Below, in pieces: positions 44,696-52,811 of a DNA stretch of 64,000 bases. Source of the stretch: a virus. Position 1 is the first letter of the stretch; each line of letters starts with the position of its first letter. The DNA lies in IMG/VR virus record IMGVR_UViG_3300012147_000007, positions 1-64,000 of that record. One strand, written 5' to 3'. Below the pieces are notes generated by a model. That model was not told where the DNA came from, searched no databases, and worked only from the letters and a program-made list of their open reading frames with translations. The translations under genes were made by a program, and so were the position numbers.

Positions 44696-44751
44696 TCACT
44701 CCATTGAGTGTGCAGCAACCACTACGTGCAAGTGTTTTAACTTTGGTTACC

Positions 44752-44828
44752 TCCTGGCGGCTGAGATTCGAACTCACGACCTCTATCAAATATCAGGATA
44801 GCGCTCTAACCAACTGAGCTACGCCAGG
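44752..44828 (-). tRNA. tRNA-Ile-like (GAT) with nine-base anticodon loop
   Basis: Acceptor CCTGGCG/CGCCAGG, D arm and AGGTC variable loop canonical. Anticodon stem CTATC/GATAG closes a nine-base loop CTGATATTT instead of CTGATAA. The T stem has one extra base. It would present GAT if the loop were trimmed. Confidence 0.6.
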
Positions 44829-44852
44829 TTGTTTTTATATTTCATCACATCA

Positions 44853-45281
44853 TTATGATGCTGTTTTTTTAATGTTATTAATATGAAAATTACTAACAGG
44901 GTCTTCTTTTATTCCTTGAGAATCAACCCACTGTTCGTAGTATTCTTTTTGAGCAAGACGTAAGCTACCTGTTAACCTACGAGCTTGGTCGCATGCTTCA
45001 ATAGCCATAGATGTTGCTTTATGATTTAAGTCTGGTTCACGAAATACAGAAACACACACTCCTCTTTGTCGAAGTTTTTCAACAAGAGACAATAAAGACT
45101 CTTCGTCTTCAATTGATAAACATGCTACGTATTGTGAATTTTCGTACCATTCCTTAAATTGGTCTGGATACTCGACTGCAAATTGAGACATTGCATGAGC
45201 CGATTGCGCAATTTGAGCTCCAGGATGCAAATCTCTTGTAACAACTATTCTAAGTTTTTCATTATTTTTTACCTATTTCAT
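44853..45281 (-). CDS. Peptidyl-tRNA hydrolase, Pth2-type, with in-frame TAG at codon 3
   Basis: Pth2-family fold: LRIVVTRDLHPGAQIAQSAH is the active-site N-terminal strand and helix (His and Gln conserved), and LVEKLRQRGVCVSVFREPDL is the second motif. Pth2 frees stalled peptidyl-tRNAs. The only in-frame ATG (45281) is followed by AAA and then TAG before the conserved region, so full-length synthesis appears to need amber decoding. The promoter is at 45317-45344. A second copy of the 5' end lies at 46564. Confidence 0.8.
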
Positions 45282-45316
45282 ATCTAAGTTATTTTTAATT
45301 ATTTTGGTGTTTATTT

Positions 45317-45344
45317 TTATACGTAAAAATTTATAAAATGTTTC
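45317..45344 (-). promoter_or_regulatory. Phage promoter, GAAACATTT class
   Basis: Minus strand GAAACATTTTATAAATTTTT, then ACGTATAAAAA, 36 bases upstream of the Pth2-type ATG. Confidence 0.6.
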
Positions 45345-45349
45345 TATAA

Positions 45350-46564
45350 TTATAAACTTTCTATTAATTGACTCATTTTCTTTAACAAATCTTCATTATA
45401 TGCAATTCTTAATAATTTAATTTCACTTTTACTACAGTAATCAGTTTTAATGCTATCGTTTATTTGCGTTAATTCCAATGCTTTTTCTCCCCCAAAATAA
45501 TCAATAGACTTAAAATGTTGCCTACCATCAAATTCAATACAAATATTGTAATCAGGCAAGTAAAAATCAAATGGTAACTCCATTATATTCCTACATTCTT
45601 TAAATTTCTTCTGCCTTTCAAATTTTATTAAATTTTCTTTTAATAATTTTGAAATCCTTTTTTCTCCCTTTGACTCATTGCAATGTGGACAACCAATACC
45701 TCTAATGTGATGTGTTGGCACCTGCTCAAATTCATCGTGAACTGGGCAAATTATTTTTATTTTTGTTTTAGAGTTAATATATTTAACAAAAGAATAATCA
45801 TATTTATTCTCATGAATCAAATGTGACTCCATTATAAAATATTCTTGTGATTTTTTAAGCTTATCAGCACGCTCTATTATAGCGCATTTATTACAACCAC
45901 GCCCAGATAAATGGTCATGAGGAGTTTGTTGAAATTGTCCATGATTTGGACAAATTATTACAATTGGTTTTTTTGAATTGTTATATTCCGTAAAAGAGTA
46001 ATCATATTTATTTGAATGGACACTTTGAGCTCTTACTTTGAAATCTTCGAGAGTTAACTTCATTCTATCATTCCCACACGATGGACAACCCCTATTAGAT
46101 AGGTGATTCAAAGGCATTTGATTAAATTCTCCATGATTTTGACAAATTATTGTAACTGGAGTTTTATAATTCTTATAATTTACTTTGCTATAATTGTAGC
46201 AATCACCATGAATTGATATTGCTTTTTTTACAAATTCTTCTTTTGATAAGGATTGTTTGTATGATTTTTTTAAGTTTCCACAACCTGGACAACCAACCCC
46301 ATTAGCGTGATGAAAAGGCAATTGATTAAACACTCCATGAACTGGACATTTTATATCTATTTTAGTTCTTGCATTTTTATATTCTACAAGACTATAATCG
46401 TAAAAATTATTATGAATTTTTTGCGCCTTTTTAATGAAGATGTTTTTGTTTTTTTCTTTCATACTAATAAGTAGTAAAAAATTTTCAACAAGTTGTGCGC
46501 CAGGATGAATATCACGTATTGTGACTATTCTTAATTTTGAATTATTAATCTATAAGTTTTTCAT
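45350..46564 (-). CDS. Zinc-repeat Vsr-type endonuclease fused to a Pth2 N-terminal stub
   Basis: The endonuclease proper starts at ATG 46462: four repeats of a Cys motif (IKCPVHGVFNQLPFHHANGV, then GCPGCG), then a Vsr-like nuclease (LPFDFYLPDYNICIEFDGRQ, HF). The frame is open upstream to ATG 46564 and encodes MKNL, TAG, then INNSKLRIVTIRDIHPGAQL, the first residues of a Pth2 gene, in frame with the endonuclease. So the element inserted after codon 24 of a Pth2 gene, and an intact Pth2 5' end follows downstream. Confidence 0.8.
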
Positions 46565-46599
46565 AACTTGTTTTTATAATTTGTTTCTTTCAATTATAT

Positions 46600-46637
46600 A
46601 TACGCAAATATAAGACAAAATGTTCTATAAATGCAAA
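46600..46637 (-). promoter_or_regulatory. Bacteroidota-type promoter with GAACATTT element
   Basis: Minus strand TTTG, 21 nt containing GAACATTTTG, TATATTTG, then CGTATATA. It drives the Pth2 stub/endonuclease message. Confidence 0.85.
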
Positions 46638-46697
46638 TCTTTTTTAATCTTTTTTTACAAATCCCTTATTTTACTGGGACTGTAGAGTAAAATTTTT

Positions 46698-46970
46698 TTA
46701 GTCTTCACTGCTCCCGTTTGCAATCATTTTGATGATGAACGCAATTATATGAGCAATCAACCATCCAATTCCAAGGTCTGCATAAACAATATAATACATT
46801 ATAAGCAGCCTTGGAAACACTAACGAACCCAATACATCAAAAAACAAAGGGACATTGTTATGCGGAATTCCTCCAGCAAGATAAGCTATAAATAAACTTA
46901 TCCTTGGAAAGAACAAACTGAATAATAGTAATAACGTCATTAAAGCAATCTTTTTAGTACCGCATCCCAA
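46698..46970 (-). CDS. Small membrane protein, 90 aa
   Basis: MGCGTKKIALMTLLLLFSLF gives a hydrophobic N-terminus; two more hydrophobic stretches follow (NNVPLFFDVLGSLVFPRLLI; GIGWLIAHIIAFIIKMIANG). Three predicted membrane segments, short acidic tail. It overlaps the upstream nucleotidase gene by 31 bases. Could be a holin-like or superinfection protein, but nothing proves it. TAA stop. Confidence 0.6.
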   Translation of the reverse strand: MGCGTKKIALMTLLLLFSLFFPRISLFIAYLAGGIPHNNVPLFFDVLGSLVFPRLLIMYYIVYADLGIGWLIAHIIAFIIKMIANGSSED

Positions 46971-47467
46971 TCTGGATACTCCTCATTTCCAAACATTATG
47001 TGCTCACCAATGAACTCTCCAGCTCCATACTTAACTCTGTCATCAATTAAATAATGCCCCATGTAGTGACCTTTATGGAAGGATAGGTCCATTTTCTTAT
47101 AGAAGGTAGGGAAATGTTCTTCAACCCACTTTCTCTTATCAGAGAAACAACTTATATTCCCCCAAGATGGTGCAGACACAAAACATAACTCATATTTACC
47201 TGAGTTTTCAAGTATCTCAATCGCCTCTTTTGCTCCTGGATATAGAGGCAGGTCTTTATAAAAACCTTTAATATGCCTGTATTCACTCCTGTCAGCAAAC
47301 TCTCTAAATGTAAGTCCCATTTTTTTAGCCTCTTCTGTTGCTTTAGGAACAAAATCTGCAACAACACCATCCATATCAATCCATACCATCTCTTTTCCAC
47401 CATGCACTTTTGTTAGTGCATCCATGATTTCTTCAACAGTCTCTTTACTTAAATAACTTTTAATCAT
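46940..47467 (-). CDS. HAD-type 5'(3')-deoxyribonucleotidase, 175 aa
   Basis: HAD motif I MVWIDMDGVVADF about 27 residues in (nucleophile and acid/base Asp), motif II ELCFVSAPSWG, and HYLIDDRVKYGAGEF as motif IV. The fold matches phage NT5C-like deoxynucleotidases, which dephosphorylate dNMPs to shape nucleotide pools. A related gene lies immediately upstream (47471). TAA stop. Confidence 0.82.
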   Translation of the reverse strand: MIKSYLSKETVEEIMDALTKVHGGKEMVWIDMDGVVADFVPKATEEAKKMGLTFREFADRSEYRHIKGFYKDLPLYPGAKEAIEILENSGKYELCFVSAPSWGNISCFSDKRKWVEEHFPTFYKKMDLSFHKGHYMGHYLIDDRVKYGAGEFIGEHIMFGNEEYPDWDAVLKRLL

Positions 47468-47470
47468 ATC

Positions 47471-48040
47471 TTATATATTACAATCTTCACACATCTCTGA
47501 AATAAACTCCGTTCTGTGCAATAAATCAGTTCCGCATGATTTGCAATAACCAAGCCCGTTCTTACCATTACTTTTAACTCCAGCTTTTTCAAGCAAATAC
47601 TCTGTTACTTGCTTCCAGGTTTTAAATTTCCCTTGATGTCCGAACCTCATGAATTCTCCTCTAAACTTTGTTTGTCCATGAATGTCCCAGTCATCAATAA
47701 GGTAATCACCTTCTTCTCCAATTCTCTCTTTCTTTGGAACCAAGTTTAAATTCTCAAGAGCCTCAAAGCCAACGTTATCCCTAACCCAGACCGCTTTTTC
47801 TGTATAAGAACCAAGATTGTAAACAGAAGGCCTTGTGCAGAACGCCATATCATAATGCTCTCCAAGAACTTTCCAAGCTTCTAAAAAACCTGGCATTGGC
47901 TCCATACTTGAGAAGAAGCCTATAATTGATTGAGGGTATTGATAATCTGGATACTTAGCTTTATATTTATTCAACTGCTTACTGAATTGGACCGCTGTAT
48001 CATCCATGTCTATGTATACTGTTGGTTTTCCGTCTACCAT
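47471..48040 (-). CDS. HAD-type 5'(3')-deoxyribonucleotidase with C-terminal zinc motif
   Basis: HAD motif I TVYIDMDDTAVQF, motif II MAFCTRPSVYNLG, motif IV GDYLIDDWDIHGQTKF. The last 30 residues add a zinc-ribbon-like CKSCGTDLLHRTEF...CEDC, absent from the neighbour. Two adjacent nucleotidases suggest different nucleotide preferences. TAA stop, three bases from the next gene. Confidence 0.82.
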   Translation of the reverse strand: MVDGKPTVYIDMDDTAVQFSKQLNKYKAKYPDYQYPQSIIGFFSSMEPMPGFLEAWKVLGEHYDMAFCTRPSVYNLGSYTEKAVWVRDNVGFEALENLNLVPKKERIGEEGDYLIDDWDIHGQTKFRGEFMRFGHQGKFKTWKQVTEYLLEKAGVKSNGKNGLGYCKSCGTDLLHRTEFISEMCEDCNI

Positions 48041-48107
48041 ATCTATTCTCTTTTTTATAAATTATCACATTCCAATCTCCACCAGCAAATATAATAAAAA
48101 ATTTTAA

Positions 48108-48116
48108 CTATTTATA
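48108..48116 (+). promoter_or_regulatory. Putative late-promoter motif CTATTTATA
   Basis: Plus-strand ACTATTTATAATAAAAAAC about 20 bases before the GIY-YIG start. Confidence 0.45.
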
Positions 48117-48135
48117 ATAAAAAACAAATTAAATT

Positions 48136-48849
48136 ATGGGAAATATAGGGATTTACAAAATTACAAACAAATTAAATAAAAAAATATACATAGGAAGTTC
48201 TATGAATATAAAAGCAAGAATATCTAAACACAAATCGCAATTAAGAAATAACAAACACAAAAACAGTCATCTACAAAACTCATGGAATAAATACGGAGAA
48301 GATAATTTTAAATTTGAAGTCGTAGAAACTGTTGATAGTTTTGAGTTACTATTAGAAAGAGAGCAATTCTATTTAGATAACACAAAAAACAAATATAACA
48401 TACTTAGCAAAGCATACGCAAGTTATGGCTACAAGCACTCTGAAAAAACAAAAAAACTTTTAAGCGAGCTTGGAAAGATGAAAACTGGAGATAAAAACCC
48501 ATTTTATGGCAAAACTCCTTCAAAAGAATCAATAGAAATAATTAGAAATATAGGAAAATCTCAAACTGGAGATAAAAACCCATTTTATGGCAAGCACCAC
48601 ACCAAGGAGTCTAAAGAAAAAATGTCAAATTCTCTTAAAGGAAGAAAAATGCCTGAATCATTTTTAGATAAACAAAAAGGAAACACAAGGGGAGCTAAAG
48701 AATTTTCAGTCACAACACCAAGCGGTACTATGTTTACTATTGTAAATTTAACAAAATTTTGCAAAGAAAACGACCTTAACCCAAGAAACGCAATTGCAGC
48801 TGTAGCTGCTGATAGAAAATACAAGGGATATTATTTTAAGAGAATTTAG
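48136..48849 (+). CDS. GIY-YIG homing endonuclease with NUMOD3 repeats, 237 aa
   Basis: MGNIGIYKITNKLNKKIYIG opens with GIY and YIG, then SSMNIKARISKHKSQLRNNK and the Glu in REQFYLDNTKNKYN. The C-terminus has two perfect NUMOD3-type copies (TGDKNPFYGKTPSKESIEII and TGDKNPFYGKHHTKESKEKM) plus a helix-turn-helix. I-TevI-like architecture. TAG stop; only seven codons would follow by readthrough. Convergent with the macro gene. Confidence 0.93.
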   Translation: MGNIGIYKITNKLNKKIYIGSSMNIKARISKHKSQLRNNKHKNSHLQNSWNKYGEDNFKFEVVETVDSFELLLEREQFYLDNTKNKYNILSKAYASYGYKHSEKTKKLLSELGKMKTGDKNPFYGKTPSKESIEIIRNIGKSQTGDKNPFYGKHHTKESKEKMSNSLKGRKMPESFLDKQKGNTRGAKEFSVTTPSGTMFTIVNLTKFCKENDLNPRNAIAAVAADRKYKGYYFKRI

Positions 48850-49327
48850 ATTTATATTTTTCTATATTTTTAAAGTCATTTTCCCACACCACAATAGTCA
48901 CATCTTCATTAAGTAGTTCTTCTGATATTATTTTTTCTATAACATAAAAATCACCACCCGCAAGCCCAGAGCCTATAAGAGGTAAGCCAATTTTCTTTCC
49001 AGAAAATTCAGACTTCATCGCTTTCATACACCCTCTAATTGCATCATAATCAGCATTTATGTTTCTACCTTTGTAGTCCCACTGAGTGTACATGTTTAGA
49101 ATTGTGATATTATCATTAGACCATTGAGTATAAGTTCCAAGCTTACCTTTATCTGCAAAAGCAGAAGCTTTATCTGCAGAATAAGCCTGTGGATACTTTC
49201 GCTTGACTGTAAGGGCGATACCCGCTCCAAAAACACAATAACAATTACAGCCATGTGCTATTACGTCAAAATCTCTTTCCGCATCTCTTACAAGGTCTCC
49301 TTTTGTATATTTAATTTCATGCTCCAT
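48836..49327 (-). CDS. Macro-domain protein, 163 aa
   Basis: MEHEIKYTKGDLVRDAERDF, then DVIAHGCNCYCVFGAGIALT is the macro-domain ADP-ribose-binding signature (HGCNC...G.G.A), followed by KIGLPLIGSGLAGGDFYVIE. Macro domains bind or remove ADP-ribose; in phage they may counter host ADP-ribosylation defences. The start at 49327 is chosen over the hydrophobic upstream extension, which overlaps a terminator. TAA stop. Confidence 0.85.
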   Translation of the reverse strand: MEHEIKYTKGDLVRDAERDFDVIAHGCNCYCVFGAGIALTVKRKYPQAYSADKASAFADKGKLGTYTQWSNDNITILNMYTQWDYKGRNINADYDAIRGCMKAMKSEFSGKKIGLPLIGSGLAGGDFYVIEKIISEELLNEDVTIVVWENDFKNIEKYKSKFS

Positions 49328-49342
49328 AAGCACAAATGTAAA

Positions 49343-49375
49343 CAAAAAAAAGCGAATCATCTAATAATTCGCTTT
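49343..49375 (-). terminator. Rho-independent terminator
   Basis: Minus strand AAAGCGAATTATTAGATGAT, then TCGCTT and T8. It ends the 49.4-kb gene. Confidence 0.85.
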
Positions 49376-49381
49376 CTAATT

Positions 49382-50032
49382 TTAAAACAACCTACGCTGC
49401 TTGTGTTTAATTGTTATCTCTCCATAAAGTAGAGCATCACTCTTATCTCCGCAATCTCCATAATCAAAATCTCTAAAGGCTTTAATTTCAGTCACCTCAC
49501 ACTCTGGTATTAATATAGTCTTAACTGTAACTCCAGTTGGGTCAAGAATATGAATTTTAACTTCTCCAACTTTAGGAGACCCTTCGAGTTCTTTAAGTTT
49601 TTCACAAATATCAATTTCAGCATTAGGAAACAGCATCAAAACTCTAAAAGAAGAATAATCATCTTTTATAATCTTTTTTGAATGGGCTAATTTTTTTTCA
49701 GAGTGAACATCTGTTCCAACATATTTATACGACTGAAAGAAATAAGGTGGTATGCCTGGAAATTCTACTTTAAATCTATTTTTTCTATAAGGCTCATACT
49801 CAGGCACTGGCTCAAATAATCTTGTTCCCTTTTTTTTATCATCTTCAAACTTAAAGTATTTTACTTCTGGCTCTTCATCTGGACCTTCTGTGAAAGGTTT
49901 TTTCCCTTTAGTCCAATTTATTTTACCAGTATCTGAACTTTGATGTATTCTTCTAAATTCCCCTTCTTTTCCTTCTTCTGGTTTCATAAATGTTTTATTA
50001 AACCACTCTTTTACTTTATCTACTCTTTTCAT
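49382..50032 (-). CDS. Tail-tube-like structural protein (tentative), 216 aa
   Basis: The first third is basic and flexible (MKRVDKVKEWFNKTFMKPEE). The folded part has RFKVEFPGIPPYFFQSYKYV and, near the end, KIHILDPTGVTVKTILIPEC, EVTEIKAFRDFDYGD and GEITIKHK, the strand order seen in T4 gp19-like tail tubes. Composition and size fit, but this is a resemblance by eye. An ATG further upstream is possible. TAA stop. Confidence 0.45.
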   Translation of the reverse strand: MKRVDKVKEWFNKTFMKPEEGKEGEFRRIHQSSDTGKINWTKGKKPFTEGPDEEPEVKYFKFEDDKKKGTRLFEPVPEYEPYRKNRFKVEFPGIPPYFFQSYKYVGTDVHSEKKLAHSKKIIKDDYSSFRVLMLFPNAEIDICEKLKELEGSPKVGEVKIHILDPTGVTVKTILIPECEVTEIKAFRDFDYGDCGDKSDALLYGEITIKHKQRRLF

Positions 50033-50080
50033 AATATGATGTTTTTTAATTATAAGCATGTTGTACCGCTTTTTTAATAA

Positions 50081-50089
50081 CTATTTATT
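50081..50089 (+). promoter_or_regulatory. Putative late-promoter motif
   Basis: Plus-strand AACTATTTATTAAAAAAAAT upstream of the small membrane gene at 50108. Confidence 0.4.
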
Positions 50090-50107
50090 AAAAAAAATAG
50101 TAGACTT

Positions 50108-50374
50108 ATGAAAAACAAAAAAGACTTTTTAGACGGAGACCATTCTTTCAAGAAATGGTTTTCAATAATGTGGAAAAACGGTTACATATTCTTGTTTTTT
50201 TGCTTTTTAGCAATAACAATAGTGGGAGCATTTTTCTCTGAACGATTTGAATTTGACCCAGAAGAAAATTGGAACTGGTTTATGGCTGGATTTGGCGTTC
50301 TTGGCATGAGCCTTATTGCTTATAAGGGATTTTGGCAATTCTGGAACGACCTTAAAAACGGAAGAAGCAGATAA
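50108..50374 (+). CDS. Small membrane protein, 88 aa
   Basis: Two hydrophobic segments: NGYIFLFFCFLAITIVGAFF and WFMAGFGVLGMSLIAYKGFW, with charged ends. Just upstream of another membrane protein. A holin/spanin-region role is possible given the late-type motif, but no signature proves it. TAA stop. Confidence 0.6.
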   Translation: MKNKKDFLDGDHSFKKWFSIMWKNGYIFLFFCFLAITIVGAFFSERFEFDPEENWNWFMAGFGVLGMSLIAYKGFWQFWNDLKNGRSR

Positions 50375-50397
50375 CAAAACAAATAACAAAACATAAT

Positions 50398-50811
50398 ATG
50401 AAAAGACAACAAAACATCATATATAGAATGCTTGCTTACATAGGCGAATCTGTATATGACAAGAAAGGTGGAAAGGTTTCATCTACAAGAATGGCATCTT
50501 ATTTTATACTTGGAGGTATATTGACATCAATGCTTCTCCTTGTTGGAATAGAGCTCATTAATGCTATTATTATGTGGAAGCAAGGGCTTGGGTATGTTAT
50601 ACCAGGAGAACACATAACAATATTTGGTATGGTCCTGGCTCATCACCTTACTCTTCTTGGTATTAACAAATATGCAGAAAGAAAAGTGGATGTTGCTACA
50701 CAAGACAAACTTAGGTCTCATAACCAAATTAACCCAAGAGACATACCCACAGAAGTTCCTGACTCTCCAAAAGATATAGAGGAAGGTCCAAGCGACTCTA
50801 ATATGGAATAA
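50398..50811 (+). CDS. Holin-like membrane protein, 137 aa
   Basis: Basic N-terminus, then two membrane segments (ASYFILGGILTSMLLLVGIE and ITIFGMVLAHHLTLLGINKY) and a charged C-terminal tail. The topology resembles phage holins of the type with a STxxASYxLxxG segment. It ends at a bidirectional terminator. Confidence 0.55.
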   Translation: MKRQQNIIYRMLAYIGESVYDKKGGKVSSTRMASYFILGGILTSMLLLVGIELINAIIMWKQGLGYVIPGEHITIFGMVLAHHLTLLGINKYAERKVDVATQDKLRSHNQINPRDIPTEVPDSPKDIEEGPSDSNME

Positions 50812-50813
50812 AT

Positions 50814-50843
50814 TAAAAAGACTCGAATTATCGAGTCTTTTTT
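50814..50843. terminator. Bidirectional terminator
   Basis: AAAAAGACTCGA-ATTA-TCGAGTCTTTTT: an eight-pair perfect stem with A and T runs, between convergent genes. Confidence 0.92.
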
Positions 50844-51019
50844 TTGTCTTGTAGGTAAGTGTTGTTTTCTAAAATTAGAAACATGTTTTCGGTATTCTGA
50901 CAATGCTCTAAAAACATCTTCCTGTCATCAAAAGATAGTGAAAAAAACTCTCCCTGAAGCTCTCTTCCATCTTCGTCCTCTTGTGATATTGTAAATATGA
51001 AACAAAAATACAAAATCAT
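50828..51019 (-). CDS. Hypothetical protein, 63 aa
   Basis: MILYFCFIFTISQEDEDGRE, then GEFFSLSFDDRKMFLEHCQN and MFLILENNTYLQDKKKTR. Convergent with the holin-like gene, its end lies within the shared terminator. Plausible but unproven small gene. TAA stop. Confidence 0.4.
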   Translation of the reverse strand: MILYFCFIFTISQEDEDGRELQGEFFSLSFDDRKMFLEHCQNTENMFLILENNTYLQDKKKTR

Positions 51020-51150
51020 AATTGATAAATCAAATTTATTTTAAAGTTTTTTATTTTTTTTTAAAAACCCAGACAGCCAGGGCGTTTGCGGCAATATAGG
51101 ATTTGTTAAAAAAATTTTAACCAAATTGGAAAGCTCCAGAAAAATGCTTA

Positions 51151-51159
51151 CTATTTATA
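51151..51159 (+). promoter_or_regulatory. Putative late-promoter motif CTATTTATA
   Basis: Plus-strand TTACTATTTATAATAAG, 24 bases before the ATG at 51183; this argues against the longer ORF from 51126. Confidence 0.45.
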
Positions 51160-51182
51160 ATAAGAATCTAAAAAAACAATAT

Positions 51183-51458
51183 ATGTCAGAAGAAGAAAAA
51201 AACTCAGAAAACTCAGAAAACGAAGAGTTAATGCAAGAGCGAGAGTCAGATGGTGGAAGCGCTATGGAATTAGGTTATTTAACAACCGCAATTCTTGACT
51301 ATTATGAAACAACAGCAACTGAAGGATTTGATGAAGGAGAAGGTTGGAAGGCTGGAAGCGAGCATGACAAAAGAAAAAAAGGAGTAGAAATTCCTGCTGA
51401 TTTAAACGCAGAAATAAAAAAAGCCTTTATAGTTCAAATTAAAAAATTTCAAAAGTAA
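51183..51458 (+). CDS. Hypothetical acidic protein, 91 aa
   Basis: MSEEEKNSENSENEELMQER: a strongly acidic N-terminus, then MELGYLTTAILDYYETTATE and a basic end (ADLNAEIKKAFIVQIKKFQK). Four bases upstream of the PrsW gene and probably co-transcribed. TAA stop. Confidence 0.6.
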   Translation: MSEEEKNSENSENEELMQERESDGGSAMELGYLTTAILDYYETTATEGFDEGEGWKAGSEHDKRKKGVEIPADLNAEIKKAFIVQIKKFQK

Positions 51459-51461
51459 AAT

Positions 51462-52289
51462 ATGTTTGAGGACAATAACCTATGGTTTTTCTTATTCGCT
51501 GTAGTACCAGCAATATTATACTCTCTGTTCATTTATCACAGAGCGCCAAAGGGTGTTGTTAAAAAAAGACCAATGTGGAGTTACATAATTATTGGACTCT
51601 TGTCTATTCAAATACTCAAAACTATTCATTTCTTATTCCCTCACATTCACAAACACATTGAATACCACGCAGTCGCACACGACCTTGGTGGGGGTAGACT
51701 TATATTATCAGAAGAACCTACTATATGGGCAATATTTGTATTTGCATTCTTCCAGGTTGCATTCTTTGAAGAAATATCTAAGTGGTTTGCATTCAGAGTA
51801 GGTAATGCAGTAAGAGGAGATACCAGAGATGGTAGAGATTCAGCATTTGCTGTAATGTTCTATTCTGTTATGATTGCAGTAGGATTCGCAGTATTCGAAA
51901 ACATTCACTACGTTAGCAGAGTTCTTTGGGGTGACCTTCAAGGAGTTGACCCGAACGAGATGTTAATGATTAGGTCAATCAACTCAGTTGTGGTACACAT
52001 GCTTAGCGGTCTATTTATGGGATACTTCATCGCTCTTGGTAGAAGATGTAAGAATATATTCAAACATGCAGGATATACGATGCTGGGACTATTAGCGGCC
52101 ACTCTATTTCATGGACTCTATGACTTCAATCTTATGAAAGGGGTTACTGATGCAGATTTTGTAAGCATCTTAGGTCTTGACTTCCATATTGTTAACAACA
52201 TTATGATTATAGGAGCTCTTATTGTTTCTTGGTTCATGGGAAAACATCTTCTAAAAGTTGACTACAACAACAAAGGTTTATTGAGGTAA
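51462..52289 (+). CDS. PrsW-family intramembrane protease, 275 aa
   Basis: Multi-pass membrane protein with about seven to eight hydrophobic segments. The family motifs are visible: EEISKWFAF (Glu-Glu pair), then VGFAVFENIHYV, VVVHMLSGLFMGYF and LAATLFHGLYDF (His). PrsW/RsiW-type enzymes cut within the membrane, usually to release a regulator. In a phage it could cleave a host envelope factor. Convergent, overlapping the next gene end by 12 bases. TAA stop. Confidence 0.85.
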   Translation: MFEDNNLWFFLFAVVPAILYSLFIYHRAPKGVVKKRPMWSYIIIGLLSIQILKTIHFLFPHIHKHIEYHAVAHDLGGGRLILSEEPTIWAIFVFAFFQVAFFEEISKWFAFRVGNAVRGDTRDGRDSAFAVMFYSVMIAVGFAVFENIHYVSRVLWGDLQGVDPNEMLMIRSINSVVVHMLSGLFMGYFIALGRRCKNIFKHAGYTMLGLLAATLFHGLYDFNLMKGVTDADFVSILGLDFHIVNNIMIIGALIVSWFMGKHLLKVDYNNKGLLR

Positions 52290-52811
52290 CAATAGAGCGC
52301 CACTCTTAATCAAAGCTGGCAATTCATCAAACAAACAATTTAGCAAATCAAACAAGCTTAATTTAGCGTTTGATTTTATTGATGCGCCTTCGCTAATAAA
52401 TTCTATGCTTTCATCAATATAAACAGGAAGTCCTGAAATGTTTTTGATGCCATCTCCAGCTGCAGTTTTAACAAACTCAATCTCTGGAGTCATATACACA
52501 AACTCTTTATCGTCTTCTAACTCAATTCTAAATTTCTTATAGACTCTAATTGCTTTATACTCTATTGGTAACTGTGTTGCTGATACAAGCGCTCTAACAA
52601 CTTCGTATTCTTCAGAAAAAACGCTCCTAACCAAACCTTTGGCATCATAGAAAAAGTGAATTAAATCAGCGCAAGTTATACTCTCTCCAAGCTCTACATC
52701 CAACATAAGTATGCTTGAAAGAAATTCTGACTTGTCTTCTAATTTAGACAAGTCAGCAAGTTCTCCTCCAATAGATACTCTGCCTCCAGAATCTATTTTT
52801 AACATTCTCAT
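52278..52811 (-). CDS. Hypothetical protein, 177 aa
   Basis: Beta-rich protein (MLKIDSGGRVSIGGELADLS; YEVVRALVSATQLPIEYKAI) with a helical end (KLSLFDLLNCLFDELPALIK). Its ATG overlaps the ClpC-like gene stop (ATGA), implying coupled translation and perhaps a functional link, such as an adaptor of the unfoldase. TAA stop. Confidence 0.6.
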   Translation of the reverse strand: MRMLKIDSGGRVSIGGELADLSKLEDKSEFLSSILMLDVELGESITCADLIHFFYDAKGLVRSVFSEEYEVVRALVSATQLPIEYKAIRVYKKFRIELEDDKEFVYMTPEIEFVKTAAGDGIKNISGLPVYIDESIEFISEGASIKSNAKLSLFDLLNCLFDELPALIKSGALLLPQ

